DNA of 64,000 nucleotides from Plectrocnemia conspersa (lineage: Eukaryota > Arthropoda > Insecta > Trichoptera > Polycentropodidae). Positions 11,501 through 24,629 of this stretch are shown here, in pieces. Made by a program: the position numbers and the translations under genes. Numbering within the stretch: the first letter of the stretch is position 1; every line of letters begins with the position of its first letter. The stretch is taken from assembly GCA_009617715.1 (NCBI GenBank), contig VTFK01000169.1:930001-994000 (forward strand), given 5' to 3'. The notes below the pieces were generated by a model. The model was given only the letters and a program-made list of their open reading frames with translations. It made no database searches and was not told the DNA's origin.

Positions 11501-13550
11501 TTCCTTAAGAAGACAATTCTTACTCAAGAATAATATAGTGAATAAGATAAAATTTGTTTCTTAGGACAAAATATTTTGTTAAGCTAATAAATTAGTTATA
11601 AACTCATTCGTTTTTTTGTCATTGATGTTGCTCGGGGTACTGCTACACATATAGTTTTTATTCAGGAAATTATTGCTTTATTAAAAGCGCATAGAATGTT
11701 TTTAAGACATCCTTATCTGTATTAATATCATTAAGAGTAACAATATCAAGCAGTTGTTTCATAAACTGCAATTGAAAAGCATATGAGTATTTTATGTTAA
11801 ATAAATGTTTATTTATTTTAGCTGAAGCTTCATTGATTCTTTCTGAAACACAGTTTCTTAATAGAGAAATATTTTGAATCGCTCTAATTTTTTTATAGAA
11901 AACTATATTTTCAGTTCAAATTCTCATCAATAAGACATTTTAAAAGTTGAACAATATATTCAGATATAACAAAACTGGCTTTCACGATTCTTATGCTGTC
12001 TCAAATGTTTTTTTCACATATCGATTGTTGCTTTAAAGTACATATTTCAAATGTATCATTTATTTTTTTAGTTTTCCTTTATATTTGTCATGTTTAGATT
12101 TTTTTGTTGTTTCACATTAAAAAATTTAAAGATACTTAAAATTATTTTTAAGCACTAAATTTATATTTATCTATTAATACAGTCTTATTTCCAATACTAC
12201 TTCTGTACAATTTTTTTTTAAATAAAAATTGTTATAATTGTATTGATAAAATTTTTTTTAATTTTCTAATAATTAGTAAATAGTTTTTGTAACAATAAAA
12301 AGGAATTTAATCAAAAAATATTATAATAAATTAGTTTTATAATTTTTAATGATATTTTATGATGGAGTTAGATTAATTATATGAAATTTAAAACAATGCG
12401 ATTTTAATTTTTTCCTATATTTATAATATGCATAAAATACTAAATAAAATAAAAAAACCTCAAACTCTTAAACTTTGTATGCGGTAGACGAAAATCTTTG
12501 TTTCGCGACGCTTATTGATTAAGAGCGGGAGACGAGAACGAAACTTTTTTTGCATTGCTATATTGATATTTCGTTCATCTACGCCCATTTTTTTTATTAT
12601 AAAGACTATTTGTAAAATTAATTTGATTTTTCTTTAGGTATAAATTATTTTTTAATTAGCTCACCCAAATAAGAAAAACAGAATATAACAATAACATAAA
12701 AATCGGAAAAAAAAGATAATTAATAACATATGATATAATTACAAACTTCTATTAGTATCGTTTTTGTCTTCTTTATGTTATAGCTTTAGGTAGTAAAAAA
12801 ATATTCTATAGCAAATATAGCATATGCCAATAACCATTCATATTAGTCTTACATTATAACTGGTCTTTACGACTAGCAAGTAATTTAACTTTATATTTAA
12901 TAATTTATAATAATATCAAAAACAGAAGAGCACTGTCAATTTCTAATCCCGTTAGTGCAATGTTCGTTTAGTAATTCGTTTCTATTACGCAAAAACAGTA
13001 CCTGCTGCTAAAATTAATCTCCTCCTGTTTAATGGATAAAATGATTTTATACAGATAACAGATAAAATGGTCTTATTAATTTAAAACTGATAAAAATCAT
13101 AATGAAAAAAGAAGTCAAAGATCATTTGTTTTATCTCTGAATGAAATTAAAAAAAGATTTTTAAGACATATAACGATCGATAAACTTTGTAAACTATGTC
13201 AAGAAGTATTCTAAAAAAATATTTATAAAACGGTTATTAAAAAAATAATCTAAATAAAACAATCTATTGAACTGAAGTCCCTGATGACTGCGGAAAAAAT
13301 CAATAGGTGTTTTTAAACTCGATTCTAAAATAAAATATTTTTGTGTCGTCACATTATTATTATTCATTATTTTAATTTGTCGTTCCTGACGTTCCTGCAG
13401 CCTCGCAGCTCCTTGAACAAACCGCCCCTAAACTCTTCCTTAATTCCTACAAAAGTAAATAGTCTATAAAGAGATTTAATTCATATTTAGGGCTTTAGAC
13501 TTTTACCTCACATTCCGATTTTTATTTTTAGAAACAACCCTCCCTTTGAT
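8590..13550. other. AT-rich spacer, no gene recognised
   Basis: Long A/T-rich stretches with many short A and T runs. Segment 9980-10480 is more complex, with overlapping plus-strand open frames at 9988-10281 and 10136-10390. Its continuation (about 10320-10480) reads like a decayed ORF, but I could not link it to a transposase or any other family. The remainder shows no motif, splice-site pair or repeat worth naming. Confidence 0.5.
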
Positions 13551-13554
13551 AATT

Positions 13555-13930
13555 GCGTATTTAAATATGTATCTCTTTCGGCCATGTTGGCGGAAAATGG
13601 CGGCTATTTGCAGTCAACGGTGCCTGATTACAGGTGTGCGACGATGACCAGGTCATCGCGCTAAACAATTAGCATTCGGCTAATGCCACCGGCGGCCAAC
13701 TCGTTAACCGAGCTCGTTTCGAATATATACGTAGATATGCACCTAGTAGACCATTAGCCTTATTTCCCCGGGTTGAAATTGCAAAAAAATATGACATAAT
13801 AACGGCGAGAGCATACGCTGTCCACTCGTTTTGCAGCCAAATCCATTATGGTGCTATGCTGGTGGAAAAAGCTCACCGGTAAAAGATTTGCATAGTGCAC
13901 TAGAGTAGATAATATGCGCTATAAGGAGCT
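13555..13930. promoter_or_regulatory. GC-richer island, candidate regulatory element
   Basis: It rises abruptly from AT-rich flanks. It contains paired TAAT-type cores (AACAATTAGCATTCGGCTAA, 13657-13684), a GTCATCG-type direct/inverted motif near 13640 and GGCGG runs. There is no open frame of note. The call rests on composition and motif density only. Confidence 0.25.
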
Positions 13931-16860
13931 TACGCAGCAATCTGCTGTGAGTCTAGCCTCGACGATCTATGATTTTTTTATGTAATGGATGTTGTGAGAG
14001 GTTTTCAGGATTTCATAGAAGGTTATTATAATATATATGTTACTTATACCGAAATGCTCCAATTTAGATTTTTTCATTTAATAGCGCGAAAGTATTTTGT
14101 AAAATTTTAAAGTTCTAGATACGATATAATACCCCATCGCAAAGGTTTATATTTTAAATGAAACTTTTAAGCAATTCTCTCTACATGTAAACGACGCAGA
14201 CGTCTGTGTTAAATTCTGAAATAGCTCGGCTTTGGTATAAGTAACACATTTCACTTTGATGATCCAGAAATTATTTGCGTCTTCTATGACTAGTTCGCAG
14301 CATTCTTGAATTGGGATCTCTAATTTGGAGTCCCTGAATAAGCAAATACTCCCTTATAATTAAAAAGGATCTTTGGTTACTATCCGTTCCTGTATCTATG
14401 AGACTATGAGATAGGAATCGCTAAATTCTCGTATAAAGTTCACAGACATCGTCCAAAATCACAATCACTTCCTCTTCTGATGATCGTTAAAGCCATGATA
14501 GCACTAGTCGAATCGACTATGGCTTTCGATTTCCGGTTCTTTAAATACGCTGACATTGCACTTTCATCTATTTAATGTCAGCTACGAGGAGCTGGTCCGG
14601 TTTGTTTTTATTTTATTTTATTATGTTATGTTTTTTTTTTTTTTTTTTTTTTTCTCACTACGTATTTTTTTGTGTTTTGTAATATAACAATTGTTTATTT
14701 TTGCTTATAGTAAGCATTAAAAAAGTAACTTTATAGTAACAGTGAGCACATACGCTTAATTAACCCTTATTCTTAAACACTTTTAAGTCGTAAATCTTGA
14801 AACAATAATTTATTGTTTTGGTATGTAAGATTAATATGTGAAATTTCGTATTGAATTTTATTTGCACAATAATTTCTCTCACACCCGATGTCGCTGTGTA
14901 TACATAATTGTTACGGAACGATTGTAACGACCGTATAATTCGTAATACAACGTATATTTCAGTCAATGTTAGCACAGCCATCGCCAAAATCATATTTCAA
15001 CCACTCATTACCATAGATATGAAATATGCAAGCGAAACAACCGGGCCATAAACATAGTGCATTTCGTACCAATGTGTAGTTAGTAAGTTAAAATGGTATA
15101 TGCAAATTATACACACCGCATATATACAAACATATACATACATGTTATAAATATTTTAATAAATAGCCCCAATTTAATAAATTTAATTATTTCTCTGTGT
15201 GTAACATAATATATTATTTTACGGTTCAAGCTTATTATTTCTGAATATAGTACAATATATTATATCGGCAACCAATGAAAGCTGATTAGGAAAAGCGGCC
15301 TTCGACTAAAAGCTTTGTCCCTTATGAGACTTTACTAGGCGTTCATAAATTTTGAAAAACAATACGATATTCGTCGGTAAATTCACGACTTGCTAATAAA
15401 CCAGACTCTTGTCTAGCTCAGGGATGCTTAACCTAAGTTACTGTACCCCCCATGGGTATCAAAAAAGAGTCTAAAGCAGGTTTAAGGGGTCTTGTTGTTT
15501 GTTGGGTATATGCTGCAAATATATACAACACTATTAAATTCACAAAATATTTATTTTTAGAATAATGAACTTTTAATTGTACATAAATGATATTTATGTA
15601 CAAATACAAGTCATAGCATCAATACAATAAATTATATTTTTTTCTATAAATCAATGAATTTTAAAAAATGTTGCGAATTAAATAATTGCTGATGCTACAA
15701 TATATTGTAACCAAATATTTATAAAAACAGAAATAAAACAAAATTGCGCTTTTAACTGTTTATAGTATGTTCTTTCAAAATAAATTTAGCACATGTAGCT
15801 TGAAACTGGTCTTATTTTTTCAACAACTCATTAAACATAAATATTTTTTAAAAAAAATATGTATATTAAAGATTAACAAAATATGAGTTCCAGCCGTTTT
15901 TTTCTAACAAAAAAGCACTGATTAGATATATACCAGCATATTATTTTATGCTTCATTTTATTACTAACAAACATGGTTCAAATATGTACGACTTTGTAAA
16001 CTAGCGATATATAATACAACTGGTGTTCACAAAACAATTTTATACCGGACAAACATCCTTCGAAATCGTTTTTAAATACAGAAAAAAAATGCACAGTGAC
16101 CTATAAATTCCCGCTATTGTCAGGAATACCGTCGGTATACCTACAGAACATCACAAAGCATTTATTGCACGGGACAAAATAGGACACGGGACGTGTCTCT
16201 CGGTTAAATCAAATGTGTCCATAAATACTCAGGTCGGATCTGAATTGGACAAAAGCTCATTTAAGAAATAAATAAATCATTCCTTTTTCAGCCGGGTGAT
16301 CCATTGTGGTCTTTGCCGAAAACCACAAAATTATCGCGAATTCGCCACGGAACGGTTACCTTTTTGCACTACTTCCGCCTCCAGTTTTGATCCCCGAAAG
16401 TTAACTTTAGTACCGCATGGGGTCCGAGACAATTTTATCATTTGGGACAAGTGTGACAACTTTTAAGCGTATATGTTATACACGAAAGTCTTTGGTTAAA
16501 CACGTAAGTTTAATTATTATTGCTTATACATATTGTACTAATTTACGATGAAAGCTTTGCGACTTTGCAAAGGTGTTTGACAAAGTTTGTCACATACTAT
16601 TTTATTTGGAAACTGAGTGACTTTGGTTTCTTGAACGGTATTGTCGGTTTCTCGGGTTACTTGAGTGGGCACCATAAAATACTCGTTGCTCAAATAAACA
16701 TTTCGCACATTTGGGTGCTCCACAATTTCATTCGCTGCTGTTCCTTGTGGCTTATTGACGGCGTTAATTTTTTTATTAATTACATATACATATGATATTT
16801 TCTATAAACTAAAATAATTATTAATGTATAATTTTTACATACTTAATATGTATCACAATA
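13931..16860. other. Spacer with poly-T tract, no gene recognised
   Basis: AT-rich with patches of ordinary complexity (14140-14590, 15270-15480, 16060-16420). A run of 23 T lies at 14631-14653. An imperfect inverted repeat (AAAGCCAT ... ATGGCTTT) lies near 14490-14528. Open frames at 14760-14993 and 16520-16795 look non-coding. Confidence 0.5.
14631..14653 (+). repeat. Poly-T tract (23 T)
   Basis: An uninterrupted run of 23 T residues, preceded by TTTTATTTTA-type repeats. It could be the poly-A tail of a minus-strand retroposed copy, but no element body is recognisable on the right side. Otherwise it is a mononucleotide microsatellite. Confidence 0.8.
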
Positions 16861-16884
16861 TACATCCGTGGGATTAAGAAAGTA

Positions 16885-17036
16885 ATCGTTATCTGTGATG
16901 TAATATCAAAATTATAATTATTAATTAATCACTAATACCAATCTTCCTGATACGATAGTAATTAAAAAAAAGGTACATATGGAATTCGAACCTAGAACTT
17001 TCAGGTTAATAGTCAGCGACTTGTACCATTATTAAA
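16885..17036 (-). mobile_element. tRNA-derived SINE, degenerate copy 1
   Basis: The reverse strand carries a B-box-like AGGTTCGAATTCC (16981-16993). About 30 bp upstream of it on that strand (higher coordinates, 17011-17034) is a weak A-box-like region. The AT-rich body that follows aligns with the body of the copies at 25.6 and 56.7 kb (GTGATG then an ATTATAATTATTA block). The pol III boxes are decayed. Confidence 0.6.
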
Positions 17037-17340
17037 AGCAATTAAAAACTATTAAATATTTATGATCTAAAAGTATTACTACAATCTGTGTAGACTGACA
17101 ATCAGCTAAATTTTAAAATCTACTTTTCTGGTATTATAAATATAATGTTTTTATAGTAAGAAATACTTTAATTAAATGGTTGAGAGATTGTTGATAACAT
17201 AAAAACATGAATAATATTTTTTTAGCTACAAATGCTTCTAACTGATTTATTTATATTTAATTTTTTACATATGAATAATATATTAATAATACATATATAC
17301 ATAAAAAACTATAAAAAATGATACATAGTTTTTTTATATT

Positions 17341-17441
17341 CATTTTACAAAAATTATTTTAAAATTATTGAATTCTAACGTGTCATTAGTTTGTTTTAAA
17401 ACCTTAGAATTCGATAATTTTAAAATGATTTTTGTAAAATG
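17341..17441 (+). repeat. Near-perfect inverted repeat: 38-bp arms, 25-nt loop
   Basis: The left arm 17341-17378 and right arm 17404-17441 are reverse complements at 36 of 38 positions. Both differences are T opposite G, so a plus-strand RNA would pair along the full 38 bp with two G-U wobbles. Weaker pairing extends about 7 bp further out on each side. No transposase, flanking target duplication or known miRNA was recognised. It could be a foldback mini-element or a hairpin RNA. Confidence 0.85.
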
Positions 17442-17449
17442 ATTATAAT

Positions 17450-20400
17450 AAATTAAGTATAGGTTTAATATTGTTCTTATATTGCAGAATAAATAAACGT
17501 AATTAATAATAATATTTAAATAAATTCCCACTCCTGTCAACATTTCTATTAAAGCATTTAGTCTCGGATACGAAATAATGATGTCTACTAAAGTAATTAT
17601 TAACTTTTTAATAAAAAGTTAAATAATATAAATTTCTCATTATCGGGAAAAGGACTGGTTTCACACTTTTTTAAATTAAGAAGTTTCTTCAGGCAGCTAT
17701 TCATTAATTACTAATTAAAATCTTAATAGAAAAGATTACAAATTAATTACTAAATACAATTGGCAAAAGAATAAAAAATAGCTATGATAAACGAAATTAA
17801 AAAAGAAATAAAAGCATTGCTTTTTTTATTCATAATAAATAAAAAATATATTCCAAATACATTTATTACTAAAATATTTTTTATTTCAAATATATAATTT
17901 ACATAATAGTGAATAACACGTTTTAGTAAAATTATATTTTTACTAGTAGAAATATAATTTTACTAACTAGGGCTGTAAATACAATATATATTAAACATTA
18001 TTTTTAATTTCACTGGTCAATATCAGTAAAACTCTATTGTTTCTCGTTTGCTATGAATATTTTGCCCTTTATAGGTGATGTGTCGCCGAAATATTGACTC
18101 AATTTATTGAGTCAATATTTCGTCAATTTTAAACTGTTTAAACCCAAACCTAACAAAAACGAATTAGCCAAAACCAACTTGACCTAATAAATTGTAGTTA
18201 ATAATGAATTTTCATTGGTTCACTTTGCTAAAAAAGATGAACCTATGAGTATATTTTTCTGTTATATGACAGAATAATGAAAATTTTTGAGGTTATATAA
18301 TTCATGATTTTTTTATTTGATGAGAATGTTTTAATTTTTATTAGATATAAAATACACAATCCAAAAATTAAACTTATTAGAAACTTTGTAGCTAAAATGT
18401 TTTAGTGTTGTTCATCTTTCTCAGCTAAAAATATTTACTGAAGGAATTACAGCAAGCAAAAACAAACATCACTGAATGTTATCGCACAAATATTACTGAT
18501 TGTTTATTGCATTATCTCATTTAATGATATAAATATGTAGAAACATATTTTGTAATAAATACAAATTTGTAATAATTTTCTAAAAAATACAAATTTGTAT
18601 TTTTTATTTACCGGTTCAATGAAGAGATATATTAAAGCTGAGACACTATGAACTCAAAAAACAATCTCCGAAAATCCAGTAGAAAAATCAAATGCAGGTA
18701 CTTACTTCAAATTCTACTTTACTTCAAATTTTCACTAACTTCTACTGGTTATTATTCTATTTCTATGGTATACACACTAGAAAAGCATCCAATTGCACTC
18801 GTCACCACTTTCGCTGCCAGTTTTCGTTCCTGTCCGCTCCTCGTGTTCCGTTCCATTCTTTCTAGATTCACGACTCGTCCATAAAGAAGCACTCGCCGAT
18901 TAAACCGGTCCCCCGAGTCGTAATTCAGGCCAAATGATATGTTAGGAGAGCTCGGTCCGACAATGGAACAGTGCGACACGCGGCACGACCCTATACCGTT
19001 TTATCTATTGGAAAACAATTTCGTTTATCGCCCGCTCCCCGAAAAAGGCTTGTTTCATATTTAATCCGATTATGCTTGACCTGTCGCAAATTTGGCCGAA
19101 AAAACATTATTCGGTTTAGCCTGTTTTTTTATGTTATTTTATTTCGTACGCCGAACGCTGGATGGGAAAGCATTATTATATTTTAAGTAGCGCTATGAAG
19201 CTTTAGTTAATATGTAAGTACATTGGCAGTGGTTTTAGAATGATAAACATTGGCGATTTTGTGCCTACGCAAACGATTGCAGGAATTTGTTTGTTAAGAG
19301 TTAATTATAATACATTAAGATATTTGGTGATAAAAATATAAGGGTTACTTAATAAAGTAAAATGATTTATTTCGTAATACATAAATACATTAACGTAGTA
19401 AATTTTTTTATTGCTACAAATATTAATAACGCATTCTATATTAATAAACTTTCATTATATATAAATCAATTGATTAATATTGCTTTGATCTTGACTCAAA
19501 AAAATTTAGACTGATCATCGTGTAATTTAGCCATAAAAAATAAGTGTAATACTTTGCGACAAAAAAAATGCATTCAGGATAAATCCCAGCAAAATAATTC
19601 ATAGGTACATATGTCACAATTAGCTTTACAAATGATAAAAACGATTGTAATAAAAATATTACATATGCTAACATTTCTACTATACAAGTATAACTTCCTA
19701 TTTATATATAAAAACTTAGAAGGTCGATTTAAAAAAGCGGTAAAACAATTTGCATTGTATTGATAGGTATATGTATTTCTGTTGACGATTATCACACTTT
19801 ATTAATTATACTTAATCATACATTTAATAAAGAAATTACATAAGATTGCCATCTTAAACACCGTCTAATAAAAAAAATTAATCACATAAAAAAACAGCCT
19901 CGAGGCATATCGACCACATTCGACGCGTTATTAAAAGACGGCGCACGCATCATAAATTCGTACAAATTATTAACGACAGTTATGTATCATAAACGAAACG
20001 ACCGTAGATAAAAGGCTGTTTTCCCGGTCGTTATTCGATAAGACCTCAACAACGACATAGTCTCTTGACTGACGGACAGGTTTGCCGATTTCGCGGATGT
20101 AAATTTCGCACGGGCCACCGGTCGCGATGATGACCGGGTCGTCGGCATGGAGTAGTGGGGGTCACGAAGGAGGAGTGTAAGTTCGCTTTTAACCAATGGC
20201 CGCGATCCAACGGATCATAATTACTTTTCACAGAGTTGATTTGTTATGGCGGCGGCTGTGATGACGGCGTCAATCCGTTGCGACCAGGGATACTCAAGAT
20301 TCTCGAGAATAATTATTTTAAATTTATTTAAGTGCCCGATCCATATTCGTGGAAGTTGGTATAAGGATTAGCGAGGGAATAATAAAATTGTAGCATTAGT

Positions 20401-21320
20401 GAATGTATCAAGTGGAATATTTAGTGGAATAATTAGATTAAATAGATTAAATGGTATTTATGGAGATTTCGTAGTATTTTGTGCTCTGATAATTTATTAA
20501 TAGAGATTGAAATACATGGAAATCATTTAATATTACTATGTTAAAACACTTCATAAACTATTACTACAATAACATAAATAACATTTCAAGCTCTTTATAT
20601 TATTGTATAAATTTGATGCAATAGCATTTTTGCATTCAGTGGCGAACTATCGCACGAGTTACATTCGTTACATAGTTACTGAAATGCATATACGTACATA
20701 CAATCAGTTTAGTAGCAAATCAAATATACCATAAAGCAGTTAAATCCAACGTGCCTAACTTACTAGACAATTTATTTAATTGCTGGCAATTAAACTAAAA
20801 TATTACGGAAAAGTCTAAGTAAAAGTAACTGTTTAGTTTAAACATGTTCATGCTTTATTATGCTTAAATTTTAATACAAAATACAAAGCAAAATTTTTAT
20901 TATAATTAAAAAAAAAAGACAGTATCCTGAAAAACTATAAAAACTATTATAAATATATTCAAGCTATAAATATGTCATCAAATTGGAATAAAAAAATATA
21001 TATTTTTCAGTTTTTTCTTACAAAATTATCATTAGGTAGAACTTGCTTCAAATAAAAATCAGCACAAACATTTTTGTTAGATTTTGATAAAAATACTATT
21101 TGATATGAAGACACTTTAAAAGATGGTAGATTGCAACTACCAGAAGATTTCAGTGGTTTTTTATTCGACGATTCAAAGTTTATATTTTCAAACGGATGTC
21201 ATAGACACGATTACTCTTGTAGTTGTCGTCAGATTTCGATCATGGTATGAGGCGTAGTCTTGCAATATTTTTTTTTCTGTTAAAAAATAATTCATATTTT
21301 ATTTTATATGTATACTAGAT
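17450..21320. other. Spacer with palindrome and two GC-richer islands, no gene recognised
   Basis: Two GC-richer islands occur at about 18800-19120 and 19890-20310, the second with ACCGGTCGCGATGATGACCG. Open frames in both are mutually overlapping shadows. An AT palindrome (AATACAAATTTGTATT) lies near 18585-18602. The rest is AT-rich and featureless. Confidence 0.5.
18087..18122 (+). repeat. Perfect palindrome: 17-bp arms, 2-nt centre
   Basis: CGAAATATTGACTCAAT at 18087-18103 is followed by TT and its exact reverse complement at 18106-18122. A further GTCAATTTT immediately after partly repeats the arm. The arm contains TGACTCA, an AP-1 type site, once in each orientation. No protein-coding context was seen. 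Confidence 0.85.
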
Positions 21321-21329
21321 ACTTATTGA

Positions 21330-22140
21330 TGAGGCGATGGCAGAGTTTGAAGTACCAAACAAGCTCATAAAGCTCACCAGACTTGCAATGAGAAAAGTCT
21401 AATGTAATTTTCACATGATAAGTTCTATGGTAGTTTTCATACTATTCAAGGCCTTAAGCAGAGCGATTCACTCGCATGTTTATTGCTTAATATTGCGTTA
21501 GAAAAAGCTGACAGAGGTTTAAACATCTTTACAGATGGACCTATATACATCAAATCCGTTCAGCTGTTGACCTACGCCGATGATGTTGATATAATTGGAC
21601 GCTCAATATAAGCCACAATGGAGACCTCCAGAAGGCTGCTGAGCGAATAGGACTAAAGGTCAACATGCACAAGACACGAAGACCACCTGCAAATAGGTAA
21701 GCAAACAATAAATAAAGTGAGTAAATTTTATACCTTTGTTCGTTGGTCAATGCTCAGAATAACATCAGCGGTGAGATCCAAAGAATGATAATTTCTGCAA
21801 ACCGATGCTTATTTGAGCTTCATAAAATTTTTAGATCTACCTGTATTTTTAGATCTACCTGTAACCTTCATAATACTAGTGCTGACATATGGGGTGAATA
21901 CATGGACGCCGGACAACTCCTAGAGTTAGAGACTGCGAGTGTTTAAAATAAAAGTTATGCGAAAAATGCCTACATGAAAGATTTAATACCACAGAAGCAT
22001 CTGATATTTACCAACCAGATGGTCGGCGAAGAGTGAGTGGACCACGACCTAGGTGGCTGAAGGGGGTGGAAAAGACTTCTGGAGGCAACCAAGTGAAAAA
22101 AGCTCGAAGTGCAAAAGTCTTCTGAAGGCAACCATGACCC
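21330..22140 (+). pseudogene. Decayed RTE-type non-LTR retrotransposon fragment (reverse transcriptase 3' half)
   Basis: Broken frames on the plus strand spell the order seen in RTE-clade polymerases. First comes a PNKLIKLTRLAM segment, then GLKQSDSLACLLLNIALEKA, and then the catalytic YADD box in LLTYADDVDIIGRS (about 21563-21605). A SEIQR-like IIISANRCLF helix follows, and a GRRR.SGPRPRWLKGVE tail near 22020-22070. Stops and frameshifts interrupt it several times, beginning just after IIGRS. The endonuclease and 5' half are missing. It is a dead 5'-truncated copy with no intact ORF. Confidence 0.85.
21828..21862 (+). repeat. Short tandem duplication inside the RTE fragment
   Basis: TTTTAGATCTACCTGTA occurs twice back to back, with no gap, a local slippage duplication within the dead retrotransposon. 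Confidence 0.7.
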
Positions 22141-22149
22141 ATTCAATGT

Positions 22150-24110
22150 TTATACTCATTACTATAGCGTTATGCATTTTGTATTAACCAAATTAAATAT
22201 GTATTTACCTCATTACTTATTTTTCTAGCACGTGCTTTTATTTTATGCAGAGTATTTAAATATTGCAATTCTTGTATATTTGAATTATTTTATAAAAAGG
22301 CATTAAAAGGATGCAGGGAGAATGAAATAATATTAATTGGAGCCCCTTAGTTGATAGCATCTGGATTTATCCGATGAGAGAATGAGACGCTCACGTGTTA
22401 CGCGCGACCCGGGCTCTAGCCGTCCATTATTCTCGTAACATCTCTTTTAAAGGATGTGAATTGTGAATGCGTTTCGCATTCGTCATATTCACACACGTCA
22501 TGGGCGTACCCGATGAAAGGTGCGCCAGTGACGTGCCCTTTCGTCGGAGAACCCTTCTTAAAAGTCATTTGTGTCGAAAGATTGAACCGAGAATGCAGAT
22601 AGGTACCACCACAACAATGCATGAAATGTTTAAACTGTATATATATTATATATTGTAATTTTAACATTAAAGTAATACAGATCTACAATAAATACATTTA
22701 ACATTTGTATTACAAACGCTATTTTACGAACACTACAAAAGAAATGATCCATCATTTGCGACTCTACCTAAATCTAAATGTTTTTTTTTTAAGAATAACA
22801 TTACTCGTTTACCTCAATTCTGACTTCTTAACAATATATTATATTATTAACCTTAATCGTATTGAGCTTATACATAAAAACTTGCAATGATGTAGTAAAT
22901 ATACAGAAATATGTTTTAATTATTATATTGAAGAATTAATTTTGTTTTAATATCTTAACTTTTATAATAAAAAAAATATTATTACGTAGGTAAATTTTAG
23001 GTTTAATACAAATATTTTTTGTATGTAACGCCTACAGATATCACCTATGAACCTCAAGTGATATTTGAAGCTAAGTAATATTATTGAAACACGATATGCT
23101 TATAAAATAACTCAACAGATCAATATTACTATACAAAACATTTGGGCCTAGCTTGTAAATTATTTGAAATAATCCAAATTCTAGAGATTACTCTGGGGCC
23201 GAATTTCAATTAATTTGAGTATCTAACCCAATTTAAAATTATAAATGATATACCTTTCGAGATAGTAAATTGAAATTTTCGGAGAATTGTTTACTCGTTT
23301 TAATATGAATTTATTTTCAATTACTTATCTGTACTATTTATTATGTTTTGTGTATATTTTTGTACAAAATAAATATATTGTGTTCTTAAAAATAGAATTC
23401 GGTGTAGACTAGACTTTTTGAAGGTCAATAAGCATTTATAGTAAAACTTTGTTGAATTAAATCTAAATATAGCAGTAATAACTATTTACATTTCGTGAGA
23501 AATGATAAAATAAATAAATGTTCACAAATTCATTCCATAATAAATATATCAGTATATTTCTATTATTTGTAATAGATAAATAACAATACTTTATAAATAA
23601 TAATATAATATATTCAGAATGATTTTCAATTTTATATACTTTCTTAAACGCAATAGTTCAGTTCACTTAATATTTTTTTTTTAAGAAGTTTCCTTGAGTT
23701 TTTTTTATTAAATTTATATTTGAGCTAACATATTAACAATAAAATTTTAAATAAACTTTTAATGCAAATAATTAGTAAAATGTTTTAAAATCTAATATTT
23801 ATCATTCTTAGTTACGCGAAAAATATTATTATCATTTTTAGGTTTATATTTTATGGTTTACTATGTATAATAAAAACATAAACACGGTAGTTTAAACAAT
23901 ATCCACTTTAAGAAATTTTGAAAAATAAAAGATTTTTGCCACAAAGAGACTTTCAAATCATATAGAAATATGAAAAAAGAGTGTCGAACTCTATCTCATA
24001 GCTATTAACTTTTTTAGTTTAATGTTCTGTATCCAGGTGATTTCTGCTATGACACTTATTAGTACTTGAAAATATGGGAACGCCAAATATACGCAGATTC
24101 GCTGACCTTT
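22150..24110. other. Spacer, one GC-richer island, no gene recognised
   Basis: A GC-richer island at 22380-22610 has opposing open frames on both strands and no recognisable protein. The remainder is AT-rich (22660-24100) with nothing to name. Confidence 0.5.
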
Positions 24111-24125
24111 AAACCTACATCTCTA

Positions 24126-24625
24126 AAACGGCGCCGCTCAAAAATAGCGCTGATAAAACAGCGCAAGAAAATAAGCCGCCACGTCAAAACAGCGCCACGC
24201 ATATATAAAAAACAAACACGAAAATAGTAAACCTTTATATTACAATGTATTAATTTATTTGATTTAGAAGTGAGGTGATTAATTGTACTATATTTGTAAT
24301 CGTATTGTCAAAACTATATTTTTGCGGTAAGTTTTTGTAAAACGAGAGTCGAATAATAAAAATCAATTTCATAACCTATAATAAAATAAATATCAAAGGA
24401 TCAGCAAAAATACAGATGTGCACATTCAGAAAAAAACTACATGGAAACGGTTCTTATTTTATCGTTACTGTGTTTCATCTAATTTTTTGTTTACTTTAAT
24501 ATCTTTATGCTCGTATCTTTATTTTTATATATGCATTACGGTGTTTTAATGTGGCGCTTTATTGTCTAACGCTGCTTCGACGCTGCGCCGGTTTGTCGGC
24601 GCTATTTTGTTTTGGTTCGTTTTGA
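24126..24625. mobile_element. ~0.5-kb non-autonomous element with imperfect inverted GCGC-rich ends
   Basis: The left end (24126-24200) has repeated AAAA-GCGC motifs such as AAAAATAGCGCTGATAAAAC and CAAAACAGCGCCACG. The right end (24541-24625), reverse-complemented, gives AAAATAGCGCCGACAAAC and AAAGCGCCAC in the same order. The two ends enclose about 340 bp of AT-rich DNA without an ORF. This is the layout of a MITE-like element with structured ends. The superfamily is not identifiable and clean target duplications were not seen. Confidence 0.55.
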
Positions 24626-24629
24626 TGGT

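Noticed and set aside
14371..14386. TCTTTGGTTA-type start resembling miR-9
   Set aside because: Only about ten bases agree and there is no hairpin around it.
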